NCBI RefSeq assembly: GCF_900106925.1
Contig: NZ_FNNZ01000031.1
Span: forward strand, 1-38,090
Direction of reading: 5' to 3'
DNA: 38,090 bases
From: Thiocapsa roseopersicina
GTDB taxonomy: Bacteria; Pseudomonadota; Gammaproteobacteria; Chromatiales; Chromatiaceae
This document shows positions 27,041-37,026 of this stretch, piece after piece. The position numbers and the translations under genes were made by a program. The first letter of the stretch is position 1, and the number at the start of each line of letters is the position of its first letter. Below the pieces are notes generated by a model that was given only the letters and a program-made list of their open reading frames with translations, made no database searches and was not told where the DNA came from.

Positions 27041-27217
27041 ATGGTGCGCGTCGAGGAGGAGCTCAAGCACCAACGCGAGCTGATGCGTCAGGGCTTCGAG
27101 CAGATGGACAAGCGTTTCGACGAGATGATCCGCCGCCACGACTGCCACTTCCTGTGGCTCATCGCTTTTATCACGACGGTCGGCGGCCTTGTCGTTGCCG
27201 CGGGTAAGCTGTGGTAG
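27041..27217 (+). CDS. Small coiled-coil membrane protein
   Basis: 58 residues, ATG directly adjacent to the recQ TGA, so translation is probably coupled. Residues 5-33 are a charged heptad-like helix (EEELKHQRELMRQGFEQMDK) likely to form a coiled coil; residues 36-57 form a single membrane helix (FLWLIAFITTVGGLVVAAG). It resembles small tail-anchored coiled-coil proteins, often found in several copies in Chromatiaceae and other proteobacteria, whose function is unknown to me. Codon use matches recQ. Confidence 0.7.
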   Translation: MVRVEEELKHQRELMRQGFEQMDKRFDEMIRRHDCHFLWLIAFITTVGGLVVAAGKLW

Positions 27218-27307
27218 CGTGCCCGCCGCCGAACGCTCTTACCCTGTCCGATATCGAAGGCGGCCGGCGCGGAACGCGATCAACGTACTCTTAATTTTTT
27301 GAATATG

Positions 27308-27390
27308 TTAAACCGCGCCGGCTCCAACGCTTGTCAAGTCTGCCGGGGCCGATCCCATCCAAAAACATCGCATACCGCGCTGGGCGCGGT

Positions 27391-27394
<4 letters not shown>
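27308..27394. repeat. Palindromic element G (87 bp)
   Basis: Perfect arms TTAAACCGCGCC (27308-27319) and GGCGCGGTTTAA (27383-27394). No strong nested stem is seen in this copy. It sits between convergent recQ/small ORF and metH; the right arm supplies the metH TAA stop (27391-27393). An A/T-rich stretch (TTAATTTTTTGAATATG) precedes the left arm. Confidence 0.9.
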
Positions 27395-30030
<2,636 letters not shown>

Positions 30031-30115
30031 GGCATCGATTCGCTGTGGCGGGGGGCGGTCGCGTTGTGGCTCGGAGCCGTCGGACGCGAGCGCTCGGGCG
30101 GGCAGGATTCGTACA

Positions 30116-30350
30116 TCATACGTGGCAATCTTCAGGATCGCGCGTGACCGCAACCAACCAGGAGGCATGTGCCTGCGCCACCGCAAGCCGGTCGAGCGTG
30201 TCGCGATGATGCTTTGGCACGCCGGGATCGGGCGTCAGACCGGAAACCTCGAGCCCATCCCTTGACGAGGATGTTCCGGCCCTGGCTGGCCTGCTTGATG
30301 ACCCCGGAGAAGCGGGTCTCGCCGTCTGTTGCGTTTGGAATGGCATTCAT
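30116..30350 (-). pseudogene. Fused relic of a Phd/YefM antitoxin and PIN-domain (VapC) toxin
   Basis: On the minus strand an ATG at 30350 opens about 30 residues with Phd/YefM-antitoxin character (ATDGETRFSGVIKQASQGRN). Near 30260 the sense jumps to the next frame, which continues with the C-terminal part of a PIN-domain toxin: [18 protein letters not shown] and VTRDP, matching the conserved HHRDPFDRLLVAQA...TRD pattern, to a TGA at 30116. The antitoxin's second half and the toxin's first two-thirds are missing, so a deletion fused the pair. No function is expected. The rest of 30031-30541 shows no gene. Confidence 0.55.
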
Positions 30351-30541
30351 CGTGGACGATTTCGCCGGACAGACTATAAGGTTTGGGCCGAGAGTGAGCA
30401 AGTCCGTGCGGCCCGGGGTCCGGTACGCCGTTACGCGTGGGGCGTGCGATGCGGCGAGGAATCCGCGTGGTCTCGGCATCGACTCGGACAGGTCCCTTTT
30501 TTGCAGGGACGACACGCATCGCCGGACCATCCTGTCTCCGC

Positions 30542-31705
30542 ATGTTCGCGAATCTCCACCACCTTTCCCACCACGCGGCCTGGCGGCGCCAACTCGAGAT
30601 GTTGCTCGAGTCAGCCGGCGAAGGCATCTACGGCATCGACCTTGCCGGGCGCTGCATCTTCATCAACCGGGTCGGCGCCGAGCTGCTGGGTTACGAGCCC
30701 GATGAGGTGCTCGGGCGCCAGATGCACTATCTCATCCATCACTCGCACGGAAACGGTGCACGCATGCCGGTGGAGGACTGCCGGATCTTCAAGGCGTTCA
30801 AGGAGGGCTGCAGTTGCCGGGTCGAGGACGAGGTCCTGTGGCGGCGCGACGGCAGCCCCTTCCCGGCCGAATATGCCTCCTACCCGATCCGCAACGGCGA
30901 GGAGGTCGTCGGCGCCGTCGTCACCTTCACCGACATCACCGAGCGCAAGCGTACCGAGGCGGCGCTCCATGCCGCCCGCGCCGAGTTGGAGCGGCGCGTC
31001 GTCGAGCGGACCGCGGAGCTGTCTGCCGCGCACCTGCAACTGAGTCAGGCGCACGACGGACTTCTGCGCCTCTCGGCCCATCTCAACGCGGTCCGGGAAG
31101 AGGAGCGGGCACACATCGCACGCGAGATTCACGACGATCTGGGTGCCTCGCTGACCGCCATGCAGCTCGAGCTCAATTGGTTGCGGCAACGCCTGACCGA
31201 TGACCCGCTGATGCGCCGCCACATCGACGCGGCGCTCGAGATCGGCGGCGGCGCCATGGACGCCCTGCGCCGCATCCTCAACGACCTGCGCCCCGGTGTC
31301 CTCGATCACCTGGGTCTCTGGGCGGCCCTGGAGTCCTTGCTGGAAGAGACGGAGGCCCGCTCGGGCCTCCGCTGCAGCTTCATCTGCCCTGGCGAGGTCG
31401 AACGCTGCCGGCTGGGCCGGGACGCGGAGATCGTCGTCTACCGCATTGTTCAAGAGGTGCTGACCAACACGCAGCGTCATGCCGAAGCACGCCGGGTCTG
31501 TCTCTCGACCCAAGCGCAAGACCGGGATCTGCTGATCGAGATGTCCGACGACGGCCGGGGAATGCGGCTGCCGGCACAGCCCATCAGCTTCGGATTGCTC
31601 GGGATGCAGGAGCGGGCGCGTGCCATCGGGGGCGAGCTCGCCATCGCCAGTCACCCCGGCGAGGGCACCTGGGTGTCTTTGAGGCTGCGGGGCGTGCTCG
31701 CGTGA
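30542..31705 (+). CDS. Soluble PAS-domain histidine kinase (NarX-like core)
   Basis: 387 residues from the ATG at 30542, with no membrane segment, so the signal is sensed in the cytosol. A PAS domain (about 18-135, with NRVGAELLGYEPDEVLG and the C-terminal GAVVTFTDITERKR) leads through a coiled coil (140-180) to a HisKA_3 domain with phospho-acceptor His197 (REIHDDLG) and a HATPase_c domain with N-box LTNTQRHAEA and DDGRGM. Cys80, Cys90 and Cys92 in the PAS domain might take part in redox or ligand sensing. The ribosome-binding site is poor. Its stop overlaps the regulator gene by four bases. Confidence 0.88.
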   Translation: MFANLHHLSHHAAWRRQLEMLLESAGEGIYGIDLAGRCIFINRVGAELLGYEPDEVLGRQMHYLIHHSHGNGARMPVEDCRIFKAFKEGCSCRVEDEVLWRRDGSPFPAEYASYPIRNGEEVVGAVVTFTDITERKRTEAALHAARAELERRVVERTAELSAAHLQLSQAHDGLLRLSAHLNAVREEERAHIAREIHDDLGASLTAMQLELNWLRQRLTDDPLMRRHIDAALEIGGGAMDALRRILNDLRPGVLDHLGLWAALESLLEETEARSGLRCSFICPGEVERCRLGRDAEIVVYRIVQEVLTNTQRHAEARRVCLSTQAQDRDLLIEMSDDGRGMRLPAQPISFGLLGMQERARAIGGELAIASHPGEGTWVSLRLRGVLA

Positions 31706-32337
31706 TCAGGCTCCTCGTGGTCGACGATCACATGATCATCCGCCGGGGTCTCATCCAGATCCTGTCGGAGGAGGCCCGGATCGGCTCCATCCAGGAGGCG
31801 TCCGATGGACCCGGGGCGCTGCGGATCCTGCGCACGACCGCGGTCGATGTCATCCTGCTCGACATCGCGCTGGGCGACCGCGATGGGTTCGAGGCGCTGA
31901 AGCTCATCGGGAGCGAGTTTCCCAAGGTCGGGGTGATCATGCTCTCGGTCTATCCCGAATCACAGTTCGGTGTGCGCGCCATCCGCGCCGGTGCCGGCGC
32001 CTATCTCAACAAGGGCTGCTCGCCCGAGGAGCTGCTCGGGGCCATCACCAAGGTGGCCGCAGGCGGTGTCTTCATCACGCAGGGCATCGCCGAGATGCTC
32101 GCGCGCAGCGTCCGCGAGGACAGCACCCGCCTGCCTCACGAGAGCCTCTCCAACCGAGAGTTTCAGGTGCTCAACCTGCTCGTCCAGGGGCGATCCGTCT
32201 CCGAGATCGCCGAGCAGCTCGTCCTGTCCTCGAACACCATCTCGACCTATCGCAGCCGTGTCTTCGAGAAGCTCGGCATCCGGACCCTGGTCGAGCTGGT
32301 GACCTATGCCAATCGTCATGGTCTGCTCGAGCCCTGA
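31702..32337 (+). CDS. NarL/FixJ-type response regulator
   Basis: 211 residues with GTG start overlapping the kinase stop (GTGA). The receiver domain has Asp8-Asp9, phospho-acceptor Asp54 (ILLDIALGD), a Ser in MLSVYPES and Lys near residue 104. A LuxR-type helix-turn-helix follows (LSNREFQVLNLLVQG...SEIAEQLVLSSNTISTYRSRVFEKL). It is the cognate partner of the preceding kinase by coupling. The next genes on the same strand are the cyanate operon, separated by 124 bases holding a perfect palindrome, so it probably controls them. Confidence 0.93.
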   Translation: MIRLLVVDDHMIIRRGLIQILSEEARIGSIQEASDGPGALRILRTTAVDVILLDIALGDRDGFEALKLIGSEFPKVGVIMLSVYPESQFGVRAIRAGAGAYLNKGCSPEELLGAITKVAAGGVFITQGIAEMLARSVREDSTRLPHESLSNREFQVLNLLVQGRSVSEIAEQLVLSSNTISTYRSRVFEKLGIRTLVELVTYANRHGLLEP

Positions 32338-32361
32338 GCCCTACCGAGCGACGACATCCCT

Positions 32362-32377
32362 GTAGTGATTCCACTAC
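32362..32377. promoter_or_regulatory. Candidate operator palindrome upstream of the cyanate operon
   Basis: GTAGTG (32362-32367) and CACTAC (32372-32377) are perfect reverse complements with a 4-base spacer ATTC. It is the only clear dyad in the gap between the response regulator and the DJ-1 gene. LuxR-type dimers bind such dyads. No T-run follows, so a terminator is unlikely. It does not match the NarL heptamer consensus. Confidence 0.45.
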
Positions 32378-32461
32378 GACGAAATCATGCGTTTCGCGAT
32401 ACCGGGTGCGATCGTCGGTCCCGAGAATGGGACCATGGAAAAGCGCCGGAGACAGCATGAG

Positions 32462-33181
32462 ATGCGCAAGGCCGGATTCAGGCTCGGGGTCTACGTCTTC
32501 AAGGATGCGGAGGTCATCGACTACGCCGCACCCTGCGGAGTGCTCTCGGTGGCGCGACGGTTCGACCCCGAGATCGATGTCTTCCTGGTCGCCGAGACCC
32601 TGCGCCCTGTCCAGACCCAGGCCGGAATCACGGTCTTGCCCAATTACGGCTTCACCGACCGACCGGCGATGGACGCCTTCCTGATCCCCGGGGGATTCGG
32701 AACACGTCAGGAGATGCACAACCGCAATCTGCACGCCTTCATTCTGGGGCTTCCCGACGCCTGTCTCCTCACGAGTGTGTGCACCGGCTCCTGGATCTAC
32801 GCCTGTATGGGCCTGCTCGACGGACTGCCGGCCACCAACCGCAAGGAGCCCGATCGGCTCGAGGCATCCCATCTGGGCAAGACGCCGATCGCCCGATTGG
32901 CCGAGCTGGCCCCGGCCTGTCGAATCAGTCACGCCCGTGTCGTCGATGCGGGACGCATCGTCACCGCAGGCGGCATCAGCTCGGGGATGGAGCTGGGATT
33001 CCATCTGCTGCGGCGCGCCGGATATGACGCCGCGTTCATCCAGGGCGTCGCTCGGGTGATGGAATACCAGCGCGCCTACGCGCTTTACGAGCACGACATC
33101 GAGTACGCGAATCCCACCGCTCGGCTCTCCCAAGCTGATCTCGGCCTAGATCCGACCATTCCTGTCGCAACGCACGTCTGA
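32462..33181 (+). CDS. DJ-1/PfpI-family protein, isonitrile hydratase-like
   Basis: 239 residues from ATG 32462, where the family fold begins (MRKAGFRLGVYVFKDAEVIDY) and GGAG lies 10 bases upstream; two earlier in-frame ATGs exist. Cys107-Thr108 (SVCTGS) sits at the nucleophile elbow and Asp20 at the N-terminal acidic position. Asp, Cys and Thr at these places match the catalytic Asp17, Cys101 and Thr102 of Pseudomonas isonitrile hydratase. No AraC-type DNA-binding domain is attached. It heads the cyanate operon, 40 bases before the binding-protein gene, so it may act on a cyano compound or on damage caused by one. This substrate is inference. Confidence 0.75.
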   Translation: MRKAGFRLGVYVFKDAEVIDYAAPCGVLSVARRFDPEIDVFLVAETLRPVQTQAGITVLPNYGFTDRPAMDAFLIPGGFGTRQEMHNRNLHAFILGLPDACLLTSVCTGSWIYACMGLLDGLPATNRKEPDRLEASHLGKTPIARLAELAPACRISHARVVDAGRIVTAGGISSGMELGFHLLRRAGYDAAFIQGVARVMEYQRAYALYEHDIEYANPTARLSQADLGLDPTIPVATHV

Positions 33182-33221
33182 GCTCCCCATCGGAATCCAC
33201 TATCGGAACGAGGTGCCTCCC

Positions 33222-34583
33222 ATGTCCCTGCCCAATCCCTTCGATCCCGACGTCAAACTGCACCGCGGCGGCTGCTCCTGCGGACATCATCGCAACCAGG
33301 CCGAGCATGATCAGGCCCATGCCCAAGACCAGCGGCAGCAGCAGGATCGTCTGGTCGAGGGCGCCGTCATGCGCGCGCTCTTCCCTCGGGATGCCGAGCG
33401 GCGTCGCTTCCTGAAGACTGTCGGGGCAGGGACGGCCCTGGCCGCGATCTCGAGTATCTTCCCGCTCGGGCTCGCGAAAGAGGTCTTCGCGGAGACCAAT
33501 GGGCCACTCGAGAAGACCAAGCTGAGCGTCGGCTTCATCCCCATCACCTGCGCGACGCCTATCATCATGGCGCATCCATTGGGGTATTACTCGAAGTACG
33601 GGCTCGACGTCGAGGTGGTCAAGACCGCCGGTTGGGCCGTCGTTCGCGATAAATCCCTGGCGAAAGAGTACGACGCCGCCCACATGCTCTCGCCGATGCC
33701 CTTGGCCATCACGATCGGCGCAGGATCCAACCCCATTCCCTGGACCATGCCGGCGGTCGAGAACATCAACGGCCAAGCGATCACGCTCGCGATGAAGCAC
33801 AAGGACAAGCGCGACCCGGCCGACTGGAAGGGGTTCAAGTTCGCCGTCCCCTTCGATTACTCGATGCACAACTATCTGCTGCGCTACTACCTCGCCGAGC
33901 ACGGCCTGGATCCCGATCGGGACGTGCAGATCCGCGCCGTACCGCCGCCCGAGATGGTCGCCAACCTGCGTGCCGACAACATCGACGGCTTCCTGGCGCC
34001 CGATCCCGTGAATCAGCGCGCGGTGTACGACGGTGTGGGCTTCATCCACCTCCTCTCCAAAGAGATCTGGGACGGACACCCCTGCTGCGCCTTCGCGGCC
34101 AGCCGCGAGTTCGTCACCGGCATGCCCAACACCTATCAGGCGCTGCTCAAGGCGATCCTGGATGCGACCGCCTATGCCCGCAAACCCGAGAACCGCAAGG
34201 AGATCGCCGCAGCGATCGCACCGGCCAACTATCTCAACCAGCCGGTCACGGTCGTGGAGCAGGTTCTCACCGGGACCTTCGCCGACGGCTTGGGCAATAT
34301 CGTGCGGGATCCCGATCGGATCGACTTCGACCCCTTCCCCTACGAATCCTTCGCGATTTGGATCCTGACTCAGATGAAGCGTTGGGGGCAGATCGAGGGC
34401 GATGTCGACTACTCGAAGGTGGCAAGCGAGGTCTTCCTGGCGACCGATGCGGCCCGTCTCATGAAAGAGGTCGGCATGGACACACCGACCGATCCGGTGA
34501 TGGCCTTCTCGGTCATGGGCAAGCCGTTCGATCCGTCGAAGCCGGAGGCCTATGTCGAGAGCTTCCCGATTCGGAGGACGTGA
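33222..34583 (+). CDS. cynA: NrtA/CmpA-type substrate-binding protein, likely for cyanate
   Basis: 453 residues. A Tat signal (Arg60-Arg61-Arg62-Phe-Leu-Lys, then hydrophobic residues to about 88) sends a folded protein to the periplasm. Ahead of it is an unusual Cys/His-rich segment (His14, Cys18, Cys20, His22, His23, His29, His33) that I recall as conserved in this subfamily. The body matches nitrate/cyanate binding proteins (LSPMPLAITIG, VPFDYSMHNYLLRYYL). ATG 33222 has GAGG at 33210-33213; an alternative ATG at 33369 with GAGGG would give a conventional short Tat signal. The symbol rests on linkage to cyanase; nitrate, nitrite or bicarbonate are alternatives. Confidence 0.75.
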   Translation: MSLPNPFDPDVKLHRGGCSCGHHRNQAEHDQAHAQDQRQQQDRLVEGAVMRALFPRDAERRRFLKTVGAGTALAAISSIFPLGLAKEVFAETNGPLEKTKLSVGFIPITCATPIIMAHPLGYYSKYGLDVEVVKTAGWAVVRDKSLAKEYDAAHMLSPMPLAITIGAGSNPIPWTMPAVENINGQAITLAMKHKDKRDPADWKGFKFAVPFDYSMHNYLLRYYLAEHGLDPDRDVQIRAVPPPEMVANLRADNIDGFLAPDPVNQRAVYDGVGFIHLLSKEIWDGHPCCAFAASREFVTGMPNTYQALLKAILDATAYARKPENRKEIAAAIAPANYLNQPVTVVEQVLTGTFADGLGNIVRDPDRIDFDPFPYESFAIWILTQMKRWGQIEGDVDYSKVASEVFLATDAARLMKEVGMDTPTDPVMAFSVMGKPFDPSKPEAYVESFPIRRT

Positions 34584-34586
34584 CGG

Positions 34587-35429
34587 ATGAAGCCAACCAG
34601 CTTCTGGGCAGCACCGATCCTCTCGGTGCTCTTCTTCGGGCTCTTCGTCGGTATCTGGCACTTCTCGACCCAGCAGACCCTCGGCGAGGTGACGGTGGAT
34701 CCCGAATACGCGGCCCTGATCGGCGCACAGGCGGCCACGGGCGGGCAGTCGGCGATGCCCGGGCCGCTGGATGTCGGAGCGAAGCTCTGGGAGCACATCC
34801 GGGACCCCTTCTATGACCGGGGGACCAACGACAAGGGGATCGGCACCCAGCTGATCTACTCGATCGGGCGCGTCCTGATCGGGTTTGCGCTCGCGGCGCT
34901 GGTCGCGATCCCCTTGGGCTTCGTGATCGGGATGTCGCCCTTGATCTATAAGGCGCTCGATCCCTTCATCCAGGTCCTCAAGCCCATCTCGCCGCTCGCC
35001 TGGATGCCGCTTGCGCTCTACACCATCAAGGACTCCAACATCTCGGCCGTGTTCGTGATCTTCATCTGCTCGCTCTGGCCGATGTTGGTCAACACCGCCT
35101 TCGGTGTCGCCTCCGTGCGTAAGGATTGGCTCAACGTCGCCCGGACGCTCGAGGTCTCCTCGCTGCGCACCGCCTTCCAGGTCATCCTTCCCGCCGCCGC
35201 GCCCACCATCATGACCGGGATGCGGATCTCGGTCGGCATCGCCTGGCTGGTCATCGTGGCCGCCGAGATGTTGGTCGGTGGCACCGGGATCGGCTATTTC
35301 GTGTGGAACGAATGGAACAACCTCTCCATCACCAACATCATCAGCGCCATCCTCCTGATCGGTTTGGTCGGAATGATGCTGGACACCATGCTCGCGCAGT
35401 TGGCCCGCGCGGTCACTTACAAGGAGTGA
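34587..35429 (+). CDS. cynB: ABC transporter permease of the NrtB/SsuC type
   Basis: 280 residues with about six membrane helices. The EAA-type loop is present (ARTLEVSSLRTAFQVILPAAAPTIMTGMRI), which docks on the ATPase. A periplasmic stretch of about 60 residues follows the first helix, as in NrtB-like permeases. GGAGG lies 9 bases before the ATG and the gene starts three bases after the binding-protein stop. It would form the homodimeric channel for the anion delivered by the Tat-exported binding protein. Confidence 0.8.
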   Translation: MKPTSFWAAPILSVLFFGLFVGIWHFSTQQTLGEVTVDPEYAALIGAQAATGGQSAMPGPLDVGAKLWEHIRDPFYDRGTNDKGIGTQLIYSIGRVLIGFALAALVAIPLGFVIGMSPLIYKALDPFIQVLKPISPLAWMPLALYTIKDSNISAVFVIFICSLWPMLVNTAFGVASVRKDWLNVARTLEVSSLRTAFQVILPAAAPTIMTGMRISVGIAWLVIVAAEMLVGGTGIGYFVWNEWNNLSITNIISAILLIGLVGMMLDTMLAQLARAVTYKE

Positions 35430-35434
35430 GCAGC

Positions 35435-36370
35435 ATGTCGCAGCCCTTTCTGAAGATCGAGGGATTGACCAAACGCTTTGCGGGCTCAGGCGGAGCGCCC
35501 GACTTCACCGTCTTCGAAAACATCTTCTTCGGGATCGAGAAGGGTGAGTTCGCCTGCATCATCGGCCACTCCGGATGCGGCAAGACCACCATCCTGAACG
35601 TCCTGGCCGGACTGGACGAGGCAACCGAGGGCGGCGTGGTCATGGGCGGTCGGGAGATCGCAGGTCCCTCGCTCGAACGCGGCGTGGTCTTCCAGAGTCA
35701 CGCCCTGCTGCCCTGGCTGACCGCCCTGGGCAACGTCGCGTTCGGCGTGCGCTCACGCTGGCCCCAATGGTCGTCCAAACAGATCGAGGCCCACAGTATC
35801 CGCTACCTGGAGATGGTCGGCTTGGGAGGGGCCCTCCACAAGAAGCCGGCCGAGCTCTCCGGCGGGATGAAGCAGCGTGTCGGCATCGCGCGGGCCTTTG
35901 CGATCGAGCCCAAGATGCTCCTGCTCGACGAGCCCTTCGGCGCGCTCGACGCACTCACGCGCGGCACCATCCAGGACGAGCTCCTCTCGATCGTCCAGGC
36001 CACGCACCAGACCGTCTTCATGATCACGCACGACGTCGACGAGGCCATCCTGCTTGCCGACAAGGTGCTGCTGATGAGCAACGGCCCCTACGCGAAGATC
36101 GCCGAGATCGTCGAGATCACCATGCCGCGCGACCGCACCCGCGCGACCGTCCATCACGATCCCCAGTACTACAGGATTCGCAACCACCTGGTCGACTTCC
36201 TGGTGAATCGCTCCAAGACCTATGCAGGCGAGCAAGGCGACGACCCGGTGCACCCGCCGGTCGTGCGCCCCGGACTCGACGGCGGTGCCCAGGTTGTCCC
36301 GCTCGCCAAGACACCGACCCCATCGGACCAGGCCAGCCCTGGACCCGCCCTTCGCAACGCATCCAACTGA
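35435..36370 (+). CDS. cynD: ABC transporter ATPase of the NrtD/SsuB type
   Basis: 311 residues. Walker A GHSGCGKTT near residue 45, signature LSGGMKQRV near 145, Walker B LLLDEPFGALD near 165, and MITHDVDEAILLADKV near 200. A C-terminal tail of about 60 residues (from HPPVVRPG) is proline-rich and not part of the fold. AGGAG at 35422-35426 supports ATG 35435; the long open frame upstream overlaps the permease gene and is not used. It energises the permease encoded five bases before it. Confidence 0.82.
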   Translation: MSQPFLKIEGLTKRFAGSGGAPDFTVFENIFFGIEKGEFACIIGHSGCGKTTILNVLAGLDEATEGGVVMGGREIAGPSLERGVVFQSHALLPWLTALGNVAFGVRSRWPQWSSKQIEAHSIRYLEMVGLGGALHKKPAELSGGMKQRVGIARAFAIEPKMLLLDEPFGALDALTRGTIQDELLSIVQATHQTVFMITHDVDEAILLADKVLLMSNGPYAKIAEIVEITMPRDRTRATVHHDPQYYRIRNHLVDFLVNRSKTYAGEQGDDPVHPPVVRPGLDGGAQVVPLAKTPTPSDQASPGPALRNASN

Positions 36371-36383
36371 CGGAGACCACACC

Positions 36384-36827
36384 ATGACACGCGACGACGT
36401 CACCGCCCTCATCCTGTCGGCCAAGCTCGAGAAAGGACTGAGCTGGGCCCAGCTCGCCGAGATCATCGGCCACAGCAAAGAATGGTCGACCGCCGCCCTG
36501 CTGGGTCAGATGACCCTCACCGAGACACAGGCCAAGGCCGTCGGCGCCGCGCTCGGGTTGCCCCATGAGGCGATCACCCAACTCCAGATCGTCCCCTACA
36601 AAGGGTCCTTACCCTCTGCCGTGCCGACCGATCCGCTCATCTACCGCTTCTACGAGCTCGTCAATGTCTACGGGACATCCATCAAGGCGTTGATCCACGA
36701 AGAGTTCGGCGACGGCATCATGAGTGCCATCGACTTCACCATGGATATCCAACGCGAGCCCGATCCCAAGGGAGACCGCGTGCGGATCCAGATGAGCGGG
36801 AAATTCTTGCCTTATAAGACCTATTAG
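36384..36827 (+). CDS. cynS: Cyanase (cyanate hydratase)
   Basis: 147 residues, decameric enzyme that converts cyanate and bicarbonate to ammonia and two CO2, by way of carbamate. The N-terminal helix-turn-helix-like domain (WAQLAEIIGHSKEW) is followed by the catalytic domain with Arg88, Glu91 and Ser114, equivalent to Arg96, Glu99 and Ser122 of E. coli. The start is fixed by GGAG at 36372-36375. It is the last gene of the operon, 13 bases after the ATPase, and gives the operon its meaning: cyanate taken up or formed inside is turned into usable nitrogen and CO2. Confidence 0.97.
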   Translation: MTRDDVTALILSAKLEKGLSWAQLAEIIGHSKEWSTAALLGQMTLTETQAKAVGAALGLPHEAITQLQIVPYKGSLPSAVPTDPLIYRFYELVNVYGTSIKALIHEEFGDGIMSAIDFTMDIQREPDPKGDRVRIQMSGKFLPYKTY

Positions 36828-36944
36828 CGCATCGCTCGCCGGGCGCCGGTGTCGGAGCCGCTCGCGGGGCCACAGTGCTCGTCCGCGGCGATCCGAGGAG
36901 CAGGCGATGCGGCTGCGATTCGGGGCGAGAAAGAAGCAGTGTAG

Positions 36945-36962
36945 GGGCGACTTTAGTCGCCC
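36945..36962. repeat. Hairpin GGGCGAC-TTTA-GTCGCCC
   Basis: A perfect 7-bp stem with TTTA loop lies 118 bases after cynS, between convergent cynS and the DUF1703 gene. Its form (TAGGGGCGA...TCGCCC) is like short palindromes scattered in many bacterial genomes. It could help end the cyn transcript, though no T-run follows. The rest of 36828-37026 holds no gene. Confidence 0.5.
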
Positions 36963-37026
36963 AGCGGTCCTGCGTGGCAATGGCGTCAGGTCCGGAAATC
37001 ACTCATCGGGTCGCTCGACTCCGGCG

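Noticed and set aside
30031-30186. A 52-codon N-terminal extension of metH
   Set aside because: It is basic and unlike MetH, and overlaps the toxin-antitoxin relic; the family sequence begins at 30030. It does not contain the missing homocysteine domain.
33222-36370. Calling the ABC transporter a nitrate or sulfonate importer
   Set aside because: The family alone does not decide the substrate; direct co-transcription with cynS makes cyanate more likely, while no nitrate reductase or sulfonate-metabolism gene is nearby.
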